Assembly (NCBI GenBank): GCA_004000035.1
Contig: RJAE01000007.1
Location: 1-64,000 of the forward strand
Direction: 5' to 3'
Length of the DNA stretch: 64,000 nucleotides
DNA from: Arthrobacter sulfonylureivorans
GTDB lineage: Bacteria > Actinomycetota > Actinomycetes > Actinomycetales > Micrococcaceae
A model generated the notes under the pieces. It saw nothing but the letters and a program-made list of their open reading frames with translations. It was not told where the DNA came from and did not search any database. Below, in pieces: positions 1-10,844 of this stretch; position 1 is the first letter of the stretch, and each line of letters opens with the position of its first letter. Position numbers and translations under genes: made by a program.

Positions 1-324
1 CAAACCAGGCTGATAAAACCGCGACACACCACAGGGGCGGCACGCCACGGCACTTCAACCAATAAATAATTGGTATCAACAAACTTGGCACACTATTGAG
101 TTCTCAAACAACAGGAGCACCCGGCACCAAGACGACCCTCACAGGCCCTCCATCGCTCCGGAGCAACTTTTCTAACTTACCGGCGTCTTCAGTCTTTGTC
201 AAACTGTCCGGCCGGTTCCTTCCGGCGGCCAAGGCCTCCGGTCGGCTTCGCACTAGCGGCTTCACCGCCCTGCGCGGATATAAACTCTAGCACCGCTCGG
301 GCCGGAAGTAAATTCCGCTGCCGT
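1..324. other. Gene-free left edge with rRNA-spacer-like sequence
   Basis: No convincing gene lies here. Positions 84-112 read TTGGCACAC, ATTGAGTTCTCAA and AACAAC; the TTGAG/CTCAA arms form a small inverted repeat. Similar wording occurs in rRNA leaders and spacers of Arthrobacter-type genomes (from memory, not searched). A second conserved-looking piece, GGAGCAACTTTTCTAACTTA, follows at about 159-178. An imperfect hairpin (CCGG-GGCC / GGCC-CCGG, 222-241) lies downstream of the glgB stop and might help end that transcript, but it has no T-run. The first 170 bases are visibly more AT-rich than the rest of the window. The short ORFs here look spurious. Confidence 0.4.
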
Positions 325-3300
325 TCATCCCTCCGTCACGCGGGCGGACGGCCCGGCCGACGGCTTCAGGTACATGACGCCCAACGGGGGAACCCGCAGA
401 ACGGCCGAGGCTGGGCTGTCCTTCCAGCCGCCTTCTTCTGCTGTGATCACACCCGGGTTGCCGACGCCGGATCCGCCATATTCGGCCGCGTCCGTATTCA
501 GCGTCTCGTCCCAGTCTCCGGCCCACGGCAGCCCCAGCCGGAAGCCTTCGTGTGGAGCGCCGGCGAAGTTCGCCACGCAGACCAGTGGGTTGCCCTGCTG
601 GTCCCAGCGGATGAAGGACAGAGTGTTGTGCACGCCGTCGTTCTCATCAATCCATTGGAAGCCGGCCGGCTCATTGTCCCGCTCGTAGAGCGCCGGCGTG
701 GAGCGGTAGATCCCGTTGAGGTTGCGGACCAGCCGCTGCAGCCCCTTGTGCGGAACGTTTTCGGAGAGCCACCAGTCCAGTCCGTGCTGTTCGGACCACT
801 CGGATTCCTGGCCGAATTCGGTGCCCATGAAAATCAGCTGCTTGCCTGGGTGCGCCCACTGGAAGGCCAGGTAGGCGCGCAGGTTGGCCAGCTGCTGCCA
901 GCGGTCGCCGGGCATCTTGCGCAGCATCGATCCCTTGCCGTGCACTACCTCGTCATGGCTGATGGGCAGCAGGAAGTTCTCCGTGTAGGCATAGACCATC
1001 GAGAAGGTGGCCTTGCTGTGGTGGTACATCCGGTTAACCGGGTCCTCGGCCATGTACTCGAGGGTGTCGTGCATCCAGCCCATGTTCCACTTCAGCCCGA
1101 AGCCGAGGCCGCCCGCGCTGGTCGGGCGGGTCACGCCGTCGAACGCCGTGGACTCTTCCGCAATGGTGACGATGCCCGGCACCCGCTTGTACGCGGTGGC
1201 ATTGACTTCCTGCAGGAAGGAGATGGCCTCCAGGTTCTCGCGGCCGCCGTAGATGTTGGGGAACCACTCCCCCTCGTTGCGTGAGTAGTCGCGGTAGAGC
1301 ATCGACGCCACCGCATCCACGCGGAGCCCGTCGATGTGGAATTCCTCCAGCCAGTACAACGCGTTGGCCACCAGGAAGTTGCGGACCTCGCTGCGGCCGT
1401 AGTCGAAAATCAGCGTGCCCCAGTCCGGGTGCTCGCCCAACCGCGGGTCGGCGTGCTCGTAAAGCGGCTGGCCGTCAAAGCGGGCCAGCGCCCACTCGTC
1501 CTTGGGGAAGTGCGCCGGCACCCAGTCCAGGATCACGCCTATGCCGGCCTGGTGCAGCTTGTCCACCAGATACTTGAAGTCGTCCGGATGCCCGAACCGC
1601 GAGGTCGGCGCGTAGTAGGAGGTGACTTGGTAGCCCCACGATCCGCCGAACGGATGCTCGGCCACCGGCATGAACTCCACGTGCGTGAAGCCCTGCCAGC
1701 TGACGTATTCGGCCAGCTGGTCGGCCAACTGTCGGTAGTCCAGCCCCAGCCGCCACGATCCCAGGTGCACCTCGTAGACGCTCATCGGCCCGTTGTGCGG
1801 GTCGCGGACGGCGCGCCGCTCCAACCACTCTTGGTCGCCAAAGCGGTAATGCGACTCGACCACCCGCGAGCCGGTCAGCGGCGGGACCTCGGTCCAGCGG
1901 GCCATCGGGTCGGCCTTTTCGCGCCACTGGCCGTCCTGGCCCAGCAGCTCGTACTTGTACACGGCGCCGGCCTCCACGCCGGGAATGAACAGCTCCCACA
2001 CGCCGGATCCGCCCATTGAACGCATCGCGTGGCGGGATCCGTCCCAGTGGTTGAAGTCGCCCTTGACCCGGACGGCGCGCGCATTCGGCGCCCAGACGGC
2101 GAAGCTGGCGCCGGCGGTGTCGCCCAGCGCGGAGTTGTAGCGCCGCACATGGGAGCCCAGCGCGGACCACAGCGTCTCGTGCCGGCCCTCGCCGATCAGG
2201 TGCAAGTCGATCTCGCCCAGGCTGGGCAGGTAATGGTACGGGTCATCGACGATGCTGGGGGCACCGCCGTCGTACGCCACCTCGAGGCGGTAGTCCGGGA
2301 CGTGTCCGGGGTCGTCGGCAGGGAAAACCGCCACCCAGATGCCTTCGTATTCGTGCTCCATCGGCACGCGCAGCGAGGGCGTGACCACGGTGACGGAGTC
2401 GGCCAGCGGACGCCGGGTGCGGACGGTGACGTGCCCGTGGTCATCCACGTGCGCGCCAAGCACTGCGTGCGGCTGGTGGTAGGCGCCGTGCGCGACGGCG
2501 GTGAGCACCTCCGCGTCGACCGGAACCGGGGCGCCGTTTCGGCGGCCCGACGACGGGGATCCCGCCGACGCTGCGGATGCCTCGGCGGTGGGCCGGACGG
2601 GCGTGGCGGCCGTCGTGGGCCGAATGCCCGCGGCAGCGCCGGCGGGGCCGACTCCGGCGGCGGCCATGTCCCGGCTGGCCGCGGTTTGCCCGCCCGCGCC
2701 GGCCAGCGGGGCCAACGCCTCGCGGACGCCGCGGACCGGAACCTTGACCCAGCGCGGACGATTGCGCTGTTCGTAGACCACCTCATAGAGGGCCTTGTCC
2801 AGCAGCAGCGCCAGATACAGGGTGGACGAGGTGTCCACCGGGTCGCCGGTCTCTTCGCGGTAGCCGTCCAGGAAGGCGGTGCTGGCCTGCGCCGCCCACT
2901 CGTCGGCGGCTGCCGCTGCCGCATCGTCGGGCCCGGCCAGCCGGGCCACCCCCGCGGCGTAGTCGAAGGAGCGCAGCATGCCGACCACGTCGCGCAGCGG
3001 CACGTCATCCGTGCCGCGCTCGCCCATCGGCCGAAGCGGCTCGCCCTCGAAGTCCAGCACCACCCAGCCTCGTTCCGCGGAGTCCAGCACCTGGCCCAAG
3101 TGGTAGTCGCCGTGGATCCGCTGCAGCTCGGGAAGCTCGGTGATTTGGTCCAGCCGGTCCAGCAGTTCCTGCACGGCCGCGTCCATCGGGCCTACCGATG
3201 CCCCGGCCTGCGCCCAGCCCCAGCGGATCCGTTCCGCCAGCGCTGCCTTGAACGCGCCGACTTCCTGGGCATCCGCCCGGTGGCTGCCGGCCGCGTCCCG

Positions 3301-4185
3301 CAGGCTGCGGTGGATCCGTCCGGTGACGGCTCCGAGCTGGCGCGCCTGCGAGCTGAAGTCGGTTCCGTCCAGCGCCGAGCCGGACGCTGTGCGCCACGCG
3401 TCCTGGCTGTCCGGCAGGAACTCCCGCAGCACGCTGAGGTGGCCGGTGTCCCACAGACGGTCGCTGCCGTCGTCGTTCTGGCCGGGGGTGAGCCAGCCGC
3501 CCGTGACCCAGCCGTAGGTGGCCGGGACTTCCCGGCAGCCGGCATCCGTGAGCAGCACGCCCACTTCCACGTCCGGGTTGGCGCCGGCTTCCAGCACCCG
3601 GAAGAACTTCACAATCAGCGGTCCATGGCTGGATTGAACCACCACAGACGTATTGGACTGCTCGCCCAACAGCACCGAGGCCTCCAATCCGGTGGAGAAC
3701 TCCGGCCACGTCTCGAACCCGGCGCCGGCATGGCCACGGGTGTGCCCATCGCCGGTCACCGCCTGCCGCCGCATCAGTTCCAACCAGGCGGCGACGAACA
3801 CGGGATCGTGCGCGCCGTCGTAGATCCAGCGCTCCCCGGTGCCGCTGTCCGCACCGTCATCCCCGCTACCGGCCCAGGCTGCAGCAGCGTCGCCGCCGTC
3901 ACCCGTGCTGCCCTCGGGTTCCTGCTGCGCGCGCCCCACCAGCGCCGCGTCCCCGCCGGCCAACGGCTCTTTGCGGTAGCTCAGCGGCACGTTGACCACA
4001 TGGACGGCGTTGGCCGTGTGCACGGCAACGATGTGCACCTCCAGTCCCACCTCGCCGGACGGATCCTGTAGCCGGATGCCGCCCAGCCGGTGCAGCACGG
4101 ATTCCTGGCCCTTGGCCGGGAACCACCGCTGCGCGGTCAGCCACGGGTACAGCAGTTCGGGAATGCTCGGCGTGAATTTAGGCAT
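325..4185 (-). CDS. glgB: Maltokinase-1,4-alpha-glucan branching enzyme fusion (Mak-GlgB)
   Basis: This 1286-residue protein joins two enzymes of the GlgE pathway. Residues 1 to about 490 are a maltokinase (Pep2/Mak) that phosphorylates maltose to maltose 1-phosphate; the kinase-like catalytic loop HGDYHLGQ with a following LDFEGEP lies near residue 358. A linker rich in Ala, Pro and Thr covers about 495-555. From about 555 to the end is a GH13 branching enzyme with a CBM48-like N-terminal part, the nucleophile motif DGLRVDA (Asp957) and [12 protein letters not shown] chose the ATG at 4185 because GAGG precedes it and it overlaps the treS stop by 8 bp, suggesting translational coupling; a longer ORF to 4269 would run deep into treS. 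TreS-Mak fusions are the well-known form, so a Mak-GlgB fusion is less usual. Both halves look complete. Confidence 0.93.
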   Translation of the reverse strand: MPKFTPSIPELLYPWLTAQRWFPAKGQESVLHRLGGIRLQDPSGEVGLEVHIVAVHTANAVHVVNVPLSYRKEPLAGGDAALVGRAQQEPEGSTGDGGDAAAAWAGSGDDGADSGTGERWIYDGAHDPVFVAAWLELMRRQAVTGDGHTRGHAGAGFETWPEFSTGLEASVLLGEQSNTSVVVQSSHGPLIVKFFRVLEAGANPDVEVGVLLTDAGCREVPATYGWVTGGWLTPGQNDDGSDRLWDTGHLSVLREFLPDSQDAWRTASGSALDGTDFSSQARQLGAVTGRIHRSLRDAAGSHRADAQEVGAFKAALAERIRWGWAQAGASVGPMDAAVQELLDRLDQITELPELQRIHGDYHLGQVLDSAERGWVVLDFEGEPLRPMGERGTDDVPLRDVVGMLRSFDYAAGVARLAGPDDAAAAAADEWAAQASTAFLDGYREETGDPVDTSSTLYLALLLDKALYEVVYEQRNRPRWVKVPVRGVREALAPLAGAGGQTAASRDMAAAGVGPAGAAAGIRPTTAATPVRPTAEASAASAGSPSSGRRNGAPVPVDAEVLTAVAHGAYHQPHAVLGAHVDDHGHVTVRTRRPLADSVTVVTPSLRVPMEHEYEGIWVAVFPADDPGHVPDYRLEVAYDGGAPSIVDDPYHYLPSLGEIDLHLIGEGRHETLWSALGSHVRRYNSALGDTAGASFAVWAPNARAVRVKGDFNHWDGSRHAMRSMGGSGVWELFIPGVEAGAVYKYELLGQDGQWREKADPMARWTEVPPLTGSRVVESHYRFGDQEWLERRAVRDPHNGPMSVYEVHLGSWRLGLDYRQLADQLAEYVSWQGFTHVEFMPVAEHPFGGSWGYQVTSYYAPTSRFGHPDDFKYLVDKLHQAGIGVILDWVPAHFPKDEWALARFDGQPLYEHADPRLGEHPDWGTLIFDYGRSEVRNFLVANALYWLEEFHIDGLRVDAVASMLYRDYSRNEGEWFPNIYGGRENLEAISFLQEVNATAYKRVPGIVTIAEESTAFDGVTRPTSAGGLGFGLKWNMGWMHDTLEYMAEDPVNRMYHHSKATFSMVYAYTENFLLPISHDEVVHGKGSMLRKMPGDRWQQLANLRAYLAFQWAHPGKQLIFMGTEFGQESEWSEQHGLDWWLSENVPHKGLQRLVRNLNGIYRSTPALYERDNEPAGFQWIDENDGVHNTLSFIRWDQQGNPLVCVANFAGAPHEGFRLGLPWAGDWDETLNTDAAEYGGSGVGNPGVITAEEGGWKDSPASAVLRVPPLGVMYLKPSAGPSARVTEG

Positions 4186-5980
4186 GGGTTGTTGCCACCT
4201 CGGTTTCTTCAGTCGCGGGTCTGATGACCGGGAGGGTCTCAGTCTGCGGTGATGCCAGGTTGGATGCAATCGAGCGCAGGCGCAGCCAGAAGAAGTCGTG
4301 GCTGCCCAGCGTCAGGGTGAGTTGGCCGGCGTCGTCAAAGGCCGGGAACGGGGTGCCGCCGAACAGGTCGCGCAACCCGCGGCCGGCGTATTGGGGCAAT
4401 TGCAGCGGGGCCGCCACCGGGTGCTGCGAGAGGTTGAAGATGCACAACAGCACTTCTTTGTCCACGCCCTCCGGATTGTTTTCCGGCACCTCGCGGAGGA
4501 AGGCCAACACCGATTCCGATTCCACCGGCACGTTCTGATAGCTGCCCAGGCCGAAGGCGGGGTGTGCCTTGCGCACCGACAGCATCTGGCGCACCCAGTG
4601 CAGCAGCGAACTGTTGTGCGCCAGCTGCGCCTCTACGTTGACGTAGTTGTAGTGGTACACCAGCGACTGCACCACCGGCAGGTAGAGCTTGCCCGGGTCC
4701 GCGGTGGAGAACCCCGCGTTGCGGTCAGGGTTCCACTGCATCGGCGTGCGGGAAGCATCGCGGTCTTCCAGCCAGATGTTATCGCCCATGCCAATCTCGT
4801 CCCCGTAATACAGGAACGGGCTGCCCGGCAGCGAGAGCAGCAGCGCGTGGATCAGTTCGATTTCCGCCCGGGAGTTGTCCAGCAGCGGGGCCAGCCGGCG
4901 GCGAATGCCGATGTTGGAGCGCATCCGCGAGTCCGGGGCGTACCAGCCGAACATCGCCTCCCGCTCTTCCATGCTGACCATTTCCAGCGTCAGTTCGTCA
5001 TGGTTGCGCAGGAACGTTGCCCACTGAGCACCGGCCGGAATCGCCGGCGTCTCCTCCATGGTGGCCACGATCGGGCCGGCGTTCTGGTCCCGCAAGGCGT
5101 AGTAAAGCCGCGGCATGATCGGGAAGTGGAAGGCCATGTGGCACTCCGGACGCAGCCCGCCGTCGTCGTCCTGCTGGCCGAAATATTCCACCACCTCGTG
5201 CGGCAGCTGGTTGGCTTCGGCGATGATCACGCGGCCCGGGTATTCGGCGTCAACCATGGCGCGCAGGTCCTGCAGGAAGGTGTGCGTGGCGGCAAGGTTC
5301 TCGCAGTTGGTCCCGTCCTCTTCGAACAGGTACGGGATGGCGTCCGCGCGGAAACCGTCGATCCCCTGGTCCAGCCAGAACCGCACCACGTCGAACACCG
5401 CCTCGATTACCTTCGGGTTCTCGAAGTTCAGGTCCGGCTGGTGGCTGAAGAAGCGGTGCCAGTAAAACTGCCGGCGGATCGGGTCGAAGGCCCAGTTGGA
5501 GTCTTCGGTGTCCACGAAGATGATCCGCGCGTCCTGGTATTTCTCGTCCGTGTCCGACCAGACGTAGAAATCGCCGTACGGGCCGTCCGGGTCGCGCCGG
5601 GACTGCTCGAACCAGTCGTGCTTGTCCGAGGTGTGGTTCAGCGGCAGGTCGATGATCACGCGCACGCCGCGGGCGTGGGCCTCGGCCACCAGTCGTTTGA
5701 AGTCGCCAATGGTGCCGAACTCGTCCAGCACGTCGTAGTAGTCCTCGACGTCGTACCCGCCGTCGCGCAGCGGAGACTTGAAGAACGGCGGAACCCACAG
5801 GCAGTCGATCCCCAGCCACTGCAGGTAGTCGAGTTTCTCGATCAGCCCGGAGAAGTCGCCCGACCCGTCCCCGTTGGCGTCCGCGAAGCCGCGCACCAGC
5901 ACCTCGTAGAACACGGCCTTGCGGTACCAGTGCGGGTCGTGGGCCAGGCCCGGAGCATGCAGCTGAAACGGGCTGGCCAT
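4178..5980 (-). CDS. treS: Trehalose synthase (maltose alpha-D-glucosyltransferase)
   Basis: A GH13 enzyme of 600 residues that interconverts trehalose and maltose, feeding maltose to the maltokinase encoded next. Typical TreS features are visible: [15 protein letters not shown] at the N-terminus, [13 protein letters not shown], the nucleophile motif [13 protein letters not shown] (Asp about 213), a general-acid Glu in VIIAEANQ, and [14 protein letters not shown]. The length matches stand-alone TreS without a fused kinase; the kinase is carried on the next gene instead. The ATG shares one base with the glgE stop (TGATG), so treS is probably translated by coupling to glgE. The stop overlaps the start of mak-glgB by 8 bp. 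Confidence 0.96.
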   Translation of the reverse strand: MASPFQLHAPGLAHDPHWYRKAVFYEVLVRGFADANGDGSGDFSGLIEKLDYLQWLGIDCLWVPPFFKSPLRDGGYDVEDYYDVLDEFGTIGDFKRLVAEAHARGVRVIIDLPLNHTSDKHDWFEQSRRDPDGPYGDFYVWSDTDEKYQDARIIFVDTEDSNWAFDPIRRQFYWHRFFSHQPDLNFENPKVIEAVFDVVRFWLDQGIDGFRADAIPYLFEEDGTNCENLAATHTFLQDLRAMVDAEYPGRVIIAEANQLPHEVVEYFGQQDDDGGLRPECHMAFHFPIMPRLYYALRDQNAGPIVATMEETPAIPAGAQWATFLRNHDELTLEMVSMEEREAMFGWYAPDSRMRSNIGIRRRLAPLLDNSRAEIELIHALLLSLPGSPFLYYGDEIGMGDNIWLEDRDASRTPMQWNPDRNAGFSTADPGKLYLPVVQSLVYHYNYVNVEAQLAHNSSLLHWVRQMLSVRKAHPAFGLGSYQNVPVESESVLAFLREVPENNPEGVDKEVLLCIFNLSQHPVAAPLQLPQYAGRGLRDLFGGTPFPAFDDAGQLTLTLGSHDFFWLRLRSIASNLASPQTETLPVIRPATEETEVATTHA

Positions 5981-8040
5981 CAGCGGCTCCTACGGATGTG
6001 CAGGACGTGGGCAGGTTCCACGTGGGCGTCCAGCCGCACGTAGTTGTGCTCGCCCCAGCGCCAGCTCTGTCCGGTGAGCAGATCGTCCACCCAGAACGTG
6101 CCGTCGTCGTTGTAGTCCTCGTCCCGCAGCCCCAGCGCCGCAAGGTCCAGCGAAACCGTTGATTCGCGCGCACTGTGCGGATCCACATTCACCACGACGA
6201 CGACGGTGTCCCGCCCGCCGCTGTGGGATTCGGGCAGGTGCGCCTTATGTTTGGAGTACACCACCGTGGCCGGATCCGTGCTGCGGTGCACCGTGAGGTT
6301 GCCCAGGTCTCCGAGTGCAGGATGGGCCCGCCGGATGGAGTTCAGCCGGGTTAGGTACGGTGCCAGCGAGCGCCCTTCGGCCTCCGCGGCGGCGAAGTCG
6401 CGGGCCTTGTACTCGTACTTTTCGTTGTCGATGTACTCCTCCGCGCCCGGCCTGGCCACGTGTTCGTACAGTTCGTAGCCGGCATAGACACCCCAGAGCG
6501 GACTGGCCGTCGCCGCGAGCACCGCGCGGATCTTGAACGCTGCCGGGCCACCGTACTGCAGGTACTCGGTGAGGATGTCCGGAGTGTTGACAAAGAAGTT
6601 GGGCCGGAAGAACGCCGCGGTCTCGTGGCTGATCTCGGTGAAGTACTCTTCGATCTCGTCCTTGGTGTTGCGCCAGGTGAAGTAGCTGTAGGACTGCTGG
6701 AAACCGGCCCGGCCCAGCGCGTGCATCATGGCCGGCCGGGTGAAAGCCTCGGCCAGGAACACCACGTCCGGATGCTCGCGGTTCACCGTGCCGATCAGCC
6801 ACTCCCAGAACCACACGGGCTTGGTGTGCGGGTTGTCCACCCGGAAGATCTTCACTCCGTGGGAAATCCACAGTTGCACAATCCGCAGGACCTCTTCGGA
6901 GAGGCCGCGCGGGTCGTTGTCGAAGTTCAGCGGATAAATGTCCTGGTACTTCTTCGGCGGATTCTCCGCGTACGCAATGGTCCCGTCGACCCGGGTGGTG
7001 AACCATTCGGGATGCTCGGTGGCCCACGGATGGTCCGGCGCTGCCTGCAGCGCCAGGTCCAGTGCCACTTCCAGGCCGAGTGCTTCGGCCGCCGCCACGA
7101 AGGCGTCGAACTGCTCGAAGCCGCCCAGATCGGGGTGGATGGCATCGTGTCCGCCGTCCTTGGAGCCGATGGCCCAGGGCGAGCCGGGGTCCCCCGGACC
7201 GGCGGTCAAGGTGTTGTTCGGGCCCTTGCGGTTGATCTCGCCGATCGGGTGGATGGGCGGCAGGTAGATCACATCAAAGCCCATGGCGGCGACGGCCGGA
7301 AGCCGCTCGGCCGCCGTCGTGAAGTCCCCGGAGGTCCAGATGCCGGTCGCCGGGTCGTAATGGGCGCCTTCCGAGCGCGGGAAGAATTCGTACCAGGCGC
7401 CGCGGCCGGCTTGTTCGCGCTCCACCAGGATGGGGTACTGCTTCGAGGGGCTGACCAGGCTGCGGATCGGGTGGCTGCGGACCGCGGCCAGCACCTCCTC
7501 CGAGGTGCCCGCGGCCAGCCGCTCGTGCACCGAGAGGGATTCATCGGCGAGCGCTGCGGCAGCTTCGCGCAGCACCCGCGCATTCTCTTCCGGCCGCCCG
7601 CCTTGCCCGCCGGCCTGTTCCAGCAACTGCCTGCCTTCGGTGAGCATCAGGTCCACGTCGACGCCGGCGGCGATCTTCACCTCGGCGTTGTGCCGCCAGG
7701 TGGCGTAGTTGTCCCCCCAGCCTTCAATGTGGAAGGTCCACAGACCGGTGCCGGTGGGCCGGATCTTGCCGTGCCAGCGGTCGGTGCCGGTGGCCCCGGG
7801 CGTGAGCCGGGCGCGCTGGACCGGGTTGCCGTCCGGGTCGAACAGCACCGCGGTGGCGCCGATCTTATCGTGCCCCTCGCGGAAGACGGTGGCGGCCACC
7901 TCAATGTCCTCGCCCGGAATCGCCTTGGCCGGGAAATCGCCGCCGCCGACCACGGGCCAAACATCGACCACCGGAATCCGGCCAAATTTCAGGCGCTGCA
8001 TTGGATGGGACGGGCTGTGCTCCTGCATCGAAGTCGTCAC
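5980..8040 (-). CDS. glgE: Alpha-1,4-glucan:maltose-1-phosphate maltosyltransferase
   Basis: GlgE transfers maltosyl units from maltose 1-phosphate onto linear alpha-glucan. The protein has 686 residues from the GTG at 8040. It carries the GlgE signature FRVDNPHTKPVWFWEWL, with the nucleophile Asp near 402 and a general-acid Glu about 30 residues later in FLAEAFTRP. The N-terminal domain is beta-sandwich-like (VDVWPVVGGGDFPAKA). I chose the GTG because a TAACGT -10 box sits 8 nt upstream with no ribosome binding site between, which fits a leaderless mRNA; ATG at 8028 is the alternative. It is the first gene of the glgE-treS-mak/glgB operon and is divergent from glgP. Confidence 0.96.
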   Translation of the reverse strand: MTTSMQEHSPSHPMQRLKFGRIPVVDVWPVVGGGDFPAKAIPGEDIEVAATVFREGHDKIGATAVLFDPDGNPVQRARLTPGATGTDRWHGKIRPTGTGLWTFHIEGWGDNYATWRHNAEVKIAAGVDVDLMLTEGRQLLEQAGGQGGRPEENARVLREAAAALADESLSVHERLAAGTSEEVLAAVRSHPIRSLVSPSKQYPILVEREQAGRGAWYEFFPRSEGAHYDPATGIWTSGDFTTAAERLPAVAAMGFDVIYLPPIHPIGEINRKGPNNTLTAGPGDPGSPWAIGSKDGGHDAIHPDLGGFEQFDAFVAAAEALGLEVALDLALQAAPDHPWATEHPEWFTTRVDGTIAYAENPPKKYQDIYPLNFDNDPRGLSEEVLRIVQLWISHGVKIFRVDNPHTKPVWFWEWLIGTVNREHPDVVFLAEAFTRPAMMHALGRAGFQQSYSYFTWRNTKDEIEEYFTEISHETAAFFRPNFFVNTPDILTEYLQYGGPAAFKIRAVLAATASPLWGVYAGYELYEHVARPGAEEYIDNEKYEYKARDFAAAEAEGRSLAPYLTRLNSIRRAHPALGDLGNLTVHRSTDPATVVYSKHKAHLPESHSGGRDTVVVVVNVDPHSARESTVSLDLAALGLRDEDYNDDGTFWVDDLLTGQSWRWGEHNYVRLDAHVEPAHVLHIRRSR

Positions 8041-8048
8041 AAGACTAG

Positions 8049-8054
8049 ACGTTA
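8049..8054 (-). promoter_or_regulatory. Leaderless -10 box of the glgE operon
   Basis: TAACGT reads leftward and ends 8 nt before the GTG of glgE. A weak TTCGCA lies 18 nt upstream as a possible -35 box. The glgP promoter on the other strand uses the same hexamer. Confidence 0.6.
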
Positions 8055-8161
8055 GCGAGAATCCATCCCGATTGCGAAGGATCCAGGCGCCGCGGAGACT
8101 CATTGGCGGCCAGTTCGGCGCGCATTAACCTGCCGGTCATCACCGGTGGAGGTATCTGCGC

Positions 8162-8167
8162 TAACGT
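8162..8167 (+). promoter_or_regulatory. Leaderless -10 box of glgP
   Basis: TAACGT ends 7 nt before the GTG of glgP at 8175. No clear -35 hexamer or ribosome binding site is visible. The two divergent TAACGT boxes lie about 110 bp apart. Confidence 0.6.
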
Positions 8168-8174
8168 AGGCCGG

Positions 8175-10808
8175 GTGAAGGCAATCCGCAGATTTACCGT
8201 CCGCACTGTCCTCCCCGAGAGCATTGCTCCGCTGGCCCGTCTGGCAGGCAACCTGCGCTGGTCCTGGCACCGGCCAACCCAGCAGCTCTTCGAACAATTG
8301 GACCCCAAGGCCTGGGCCGAGGTGGGTCAGGATCCGGTGGCCCTGCTGGGCTCCTTTACCCGCGAACGGCTGCGCGAGCTCGCCGCCGACCAGCAGGTGG
8401 TGACCCGTGTGCGCGAACTGGACGCGGACCTGGAGCAGTACCTCACCGAAGACCGCTGGTACCAGACGCTGGGAGCCGATGCCCCGGCGTCGATCGCTTA
8501 CTTCTCCCCCGAGTACGGCATCACCCACGTGCTCCCGCAGTACTCCGGCGGCCTGGGCATTCTGGCCGGCGACCACCTGAAGGCCGCGTCCGATCTAGGC
8601 GTGCCGCTGGTGGGCGTGGGCCTGCTCTATGCCGCCGGCTACTTCAAGCAGTCGCTGAGCCGCGACGCGTGGCAGCAGGAGACCTATCCCGTGCTTGACC
8701 CGGACGGCCTGCCGTTGACCTTGCTGCGCGAGGCGGACGGGCAGCCGGCCCAGGTTACCTTGCCGCTGCCGAACGGGCGCCGACTCGGCGCCTTCATCTG
8801 GCGCGCCGATGTGGGCCGGGTGCCGCTGCTGCTGCTGGATTCCAACATTCCGGGCAATGATGAGGCGGCGCGCGGCATCACCGACCGGCTCTACGGCGGC
8901 GGCGGCGACCACCGGCTGCAGCAGGAACTGCTGCTGGGCATGGGCGGGGTAAAGGCGCTGCGCGTCCACCAGCGGCTCACCGGCGCTCCGGCCCCGGAGG
9001 TCTTCCACACCAACGAAGGGCACGCGGGTTTCCTGGGCGTCGAGCGCATCCAGGAACTGGCGGCCGCCGGCCTGAGCTGGGACGAGGCGCTGGCCGCGGG
9101 CCGCGCCAACACCGTCTTCACCACGCACACTCCGGTGCCGGCCGGCATCGACCGGTTCGACAAGGCGCAGATCCAGCACTTCTTCAGTGCCGGGCTCGCC
9201 CCGGATGTGCCCACCGCCAAGATCCTGGAACTGGGCGATGAGAATTACGACGGCGGGGACCCGTCCAAGTTCAATATGGCCGTGATGGGCCTGCGGCTGG
9301 CCCAGCGGGCCAATGGCGTGGCCAAGCTGCACGGCGTGGTCTCGCGCGGCATGTTCTCCGGGCTCTGGCCGGGCTTCGACCAGCAGGAAGTGCCGATCGG
9401 CTCGGTGACCAACGGCGTGCACGTGCCCACCTGGGTGGATCCGCGGGTTGCGGAGTTCGCCCGGTCGGCGTTCGGCAACCAAACCGTGATCGACCGCCAG
9501 TGGGAGCGCGTGTACGACGCCGCCGACGAGGATATCTGGGCGCTGCGCCGGACCCTGCGGACCAACTTGATTGACGATGTCCGCCGCCGGCTGCGCGCCT
9601 CCTGGAAGAAGCGCGGCGCTGCGGATGCCGAGCTGGCCTGGACCGATTCGGTGCTGGACCCGGACGTGCTGACCATCGGCTTTGCCCGGCGTGTGCCCAC
9701 CTACAAGCGGCTGACCTTGATGCTGCGCGATCCGGCCCGGCTCAAGGCACTGCTGCTGCATCCCGAACGGCCGGTTCAGTTGGTCATCGCCGGCAAATCC
9801 CATCCGGCGGACGAGCAGGGCAAGCGGATGATCCAGGATCTGGTGCGTTTCACCGACGACCCGGAGGTCCGGCACCGGATTGTCTTCCTGCCCAATTACG
9901 ACATCGCCATGGCACGCACCCTCTTCCCGGGTTGCGACGTGTGGCTGAACAACCCGCTGCGTCCGCTGGAGGCCTGCGGCACCTCCGGCATGAAGGCGGC
10001 CATCAACGGCGGCCTGAATCTGTCCGTGTTGGACGGCTGGTGGGACGAAATGTACGACGGCGGCAACGGCTGGGCGATCCCGACGGCGAACCCCTCCACC
10101 GACGCCGGGACCGACGACGTGTTCGACCCGGATGAGCGGGACGACATCGAAGCGGCGGCGCTCTACGACTTGGTGGAAAACCATGTGGCGCCGCGTTTTT
10201 ACGCCGCGGAGATATCCGAAGGCGCCGGAGCCGCCGGCCCGTCCGACCCGGTGGGGACGGACAAGGTACCGCACCAGTGGATCGCCATGATCAAGCACAC
10301 GCTGGCCAACCTGGGCCCGGCGGTCTCCGCGGAACGGATGCTGCAGGACTATGTGGAGCAGCTCTACCGTCCCGCATCGACGTCCGGGCACGCCGCCCGA
10401 GCTGACGATTTCGCCGCGGCGAAGGAACTGGCCGCGTGGACCAGCAGGGTCCGCAATGCTTGGGGCGACGTATCGGTGGAGCACGTGGACTCGATGGGCA
10501 TTACCGACGAACCGCAAATCGGCGAGTCGCTGACGGTCAATGCCTACGTCCGGCTCGGTCCGCTGGCACCGGACAGCGTCATCGTCCAGGTGGTCCACGG
10601 GCAAGTCACCGAAAACGACGATCTCGCGCAGACTTCCACCGACGACCTGACCGTCGCCGAGCAGCTGGGCGACGGCCGCTTCCTGTTCACGGGCCCGGTG
10701 ACCATCGACCGTTCCGGGTCGTTCGGCTACAGCGTGCGGGTGCTGCCGAAGCATGCGGCCCTTGCTAACCAGGCCGAACTCGGCTTGGTGGCCAACGCCA
10801 GCAACTGA
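8175..10808 (+). CDS. glgP: Glycogen (alpha-glucan) phosphorylase
   Basis: This 877-residue GT35 enzyme releases glucose 1-phosphate from stored alpha-glucan with pyridoxal phosphate. The cofactor lysine is expected in CGTSGMKAAING (Lys607). The actinobacterial form is recognised by the N-terminus RFTVRTVLPESIAPL and NLRWSWHRPTQ, by YFSPEYGI with SGGLGILAGDHLKAASDLG, and by TPVPAGIDRF. The GTG at 8175 is preferred because a TANNNT box lies 7 nt upstream and homologues start with this sequence; an ATG at 8103 would add 24 unlikely residues. It is divergent from the GlgE operon, so synthesis and breakdown of the polymer share one intergenic region. Confidence 0.95.
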   Translation: MKAIRRFTVRTVLPESIAPLARLAGNLRWSWHRPTQQLFEQLDPKAWAEVGQDPVALLGSFTRERLRELAADQQVVTRVRELDADLEQYLTEDRWYQTLGADAPASIAYFSPEYGITHVLPQYSGGLGILAGDHLKAASDLGVPLVGVGLLYAAGYFKQSLSRDAWQQETYPVLDPDGLPLTLLREADGQPAQVTLPLPNGRRLGAFIWRADVGRVPLLLLDSNIPGNDEAARGITDRLYGGGGDHRLQQELLLGMGGVKALRVHQRLTGAPAPEVFHTNEGHAGFLGVERIQELAAAGLSWDEALAAGRANTVFTTHTPVPAGIDRFDKAQIQHFFSAGLAPDVPTAKILELGDENYDGGDPSKFNMAVMGLRLAQRANGVAKLHGVVSRGMFSGLWPGFDQQEVPIGSVTNGVHVPTWVDPRVAEFARSAFGNQTVIDRQWERVYDAADEDIWALRRTLRTNLIDDVRRRLRASWKKRGAADAELAWTDSVLDPDVLTIGFARRVPTYKRLTLMLRDPARLKALLLHPERPVQLVIAGKSHPADEQGKRMIQDLVRFTDDPEVRHRIVFLPNYDIAMARTLFPGCDVWLNNPLRPLEACGTSGMKAAINGGLNLSVLDGWWDEMYDGGNGWAIPTANPSTDAGTDDVFDPDERDDIEAAALYDLVENHVAPRFYAAEISEGAGAAGPSDPVGTDKVPHQWIAMIKHTLANLGPAVSAERMLQDYVEQLYRPASTSGHAARADDFAAAKELAAWTSRVRNAWGDVSVEHVDSMGITDEPQIGESLTVNAYVRLGPLAPDSVIVQVVHGQVTENDDLAQTSTDDLTVAEQLGDGRFLFTGPVTIDRSGSFGYSVRVLPKHAALANQAELGLVANASN

Positions 10809-10811
10809 TTC

Positions 10812-10844
10812 CCGGCCGGCCGGTCCCTGATGATGGCCGGCCGG
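10812..10844 (+). terminator. Hairpin downstream of glgP
   Basis: A 10-bp stem CCGGCCGGCC / GGCCGGCCGG encloses a 13-nt loop, starting 3 bp after the glgP stop. There is no T-run, so it may be an intrinsic terminator of the T-poor actinobacterial kind or only an RNA-stabilising hairpin. Confidence 0.5.

Noticed and set aside
2029-4071. A 680-codon open frame on the plus strand
   Set aside because: It is antisense to the mak-glgB fusion, shows no domain motif and has typical shadow composition.
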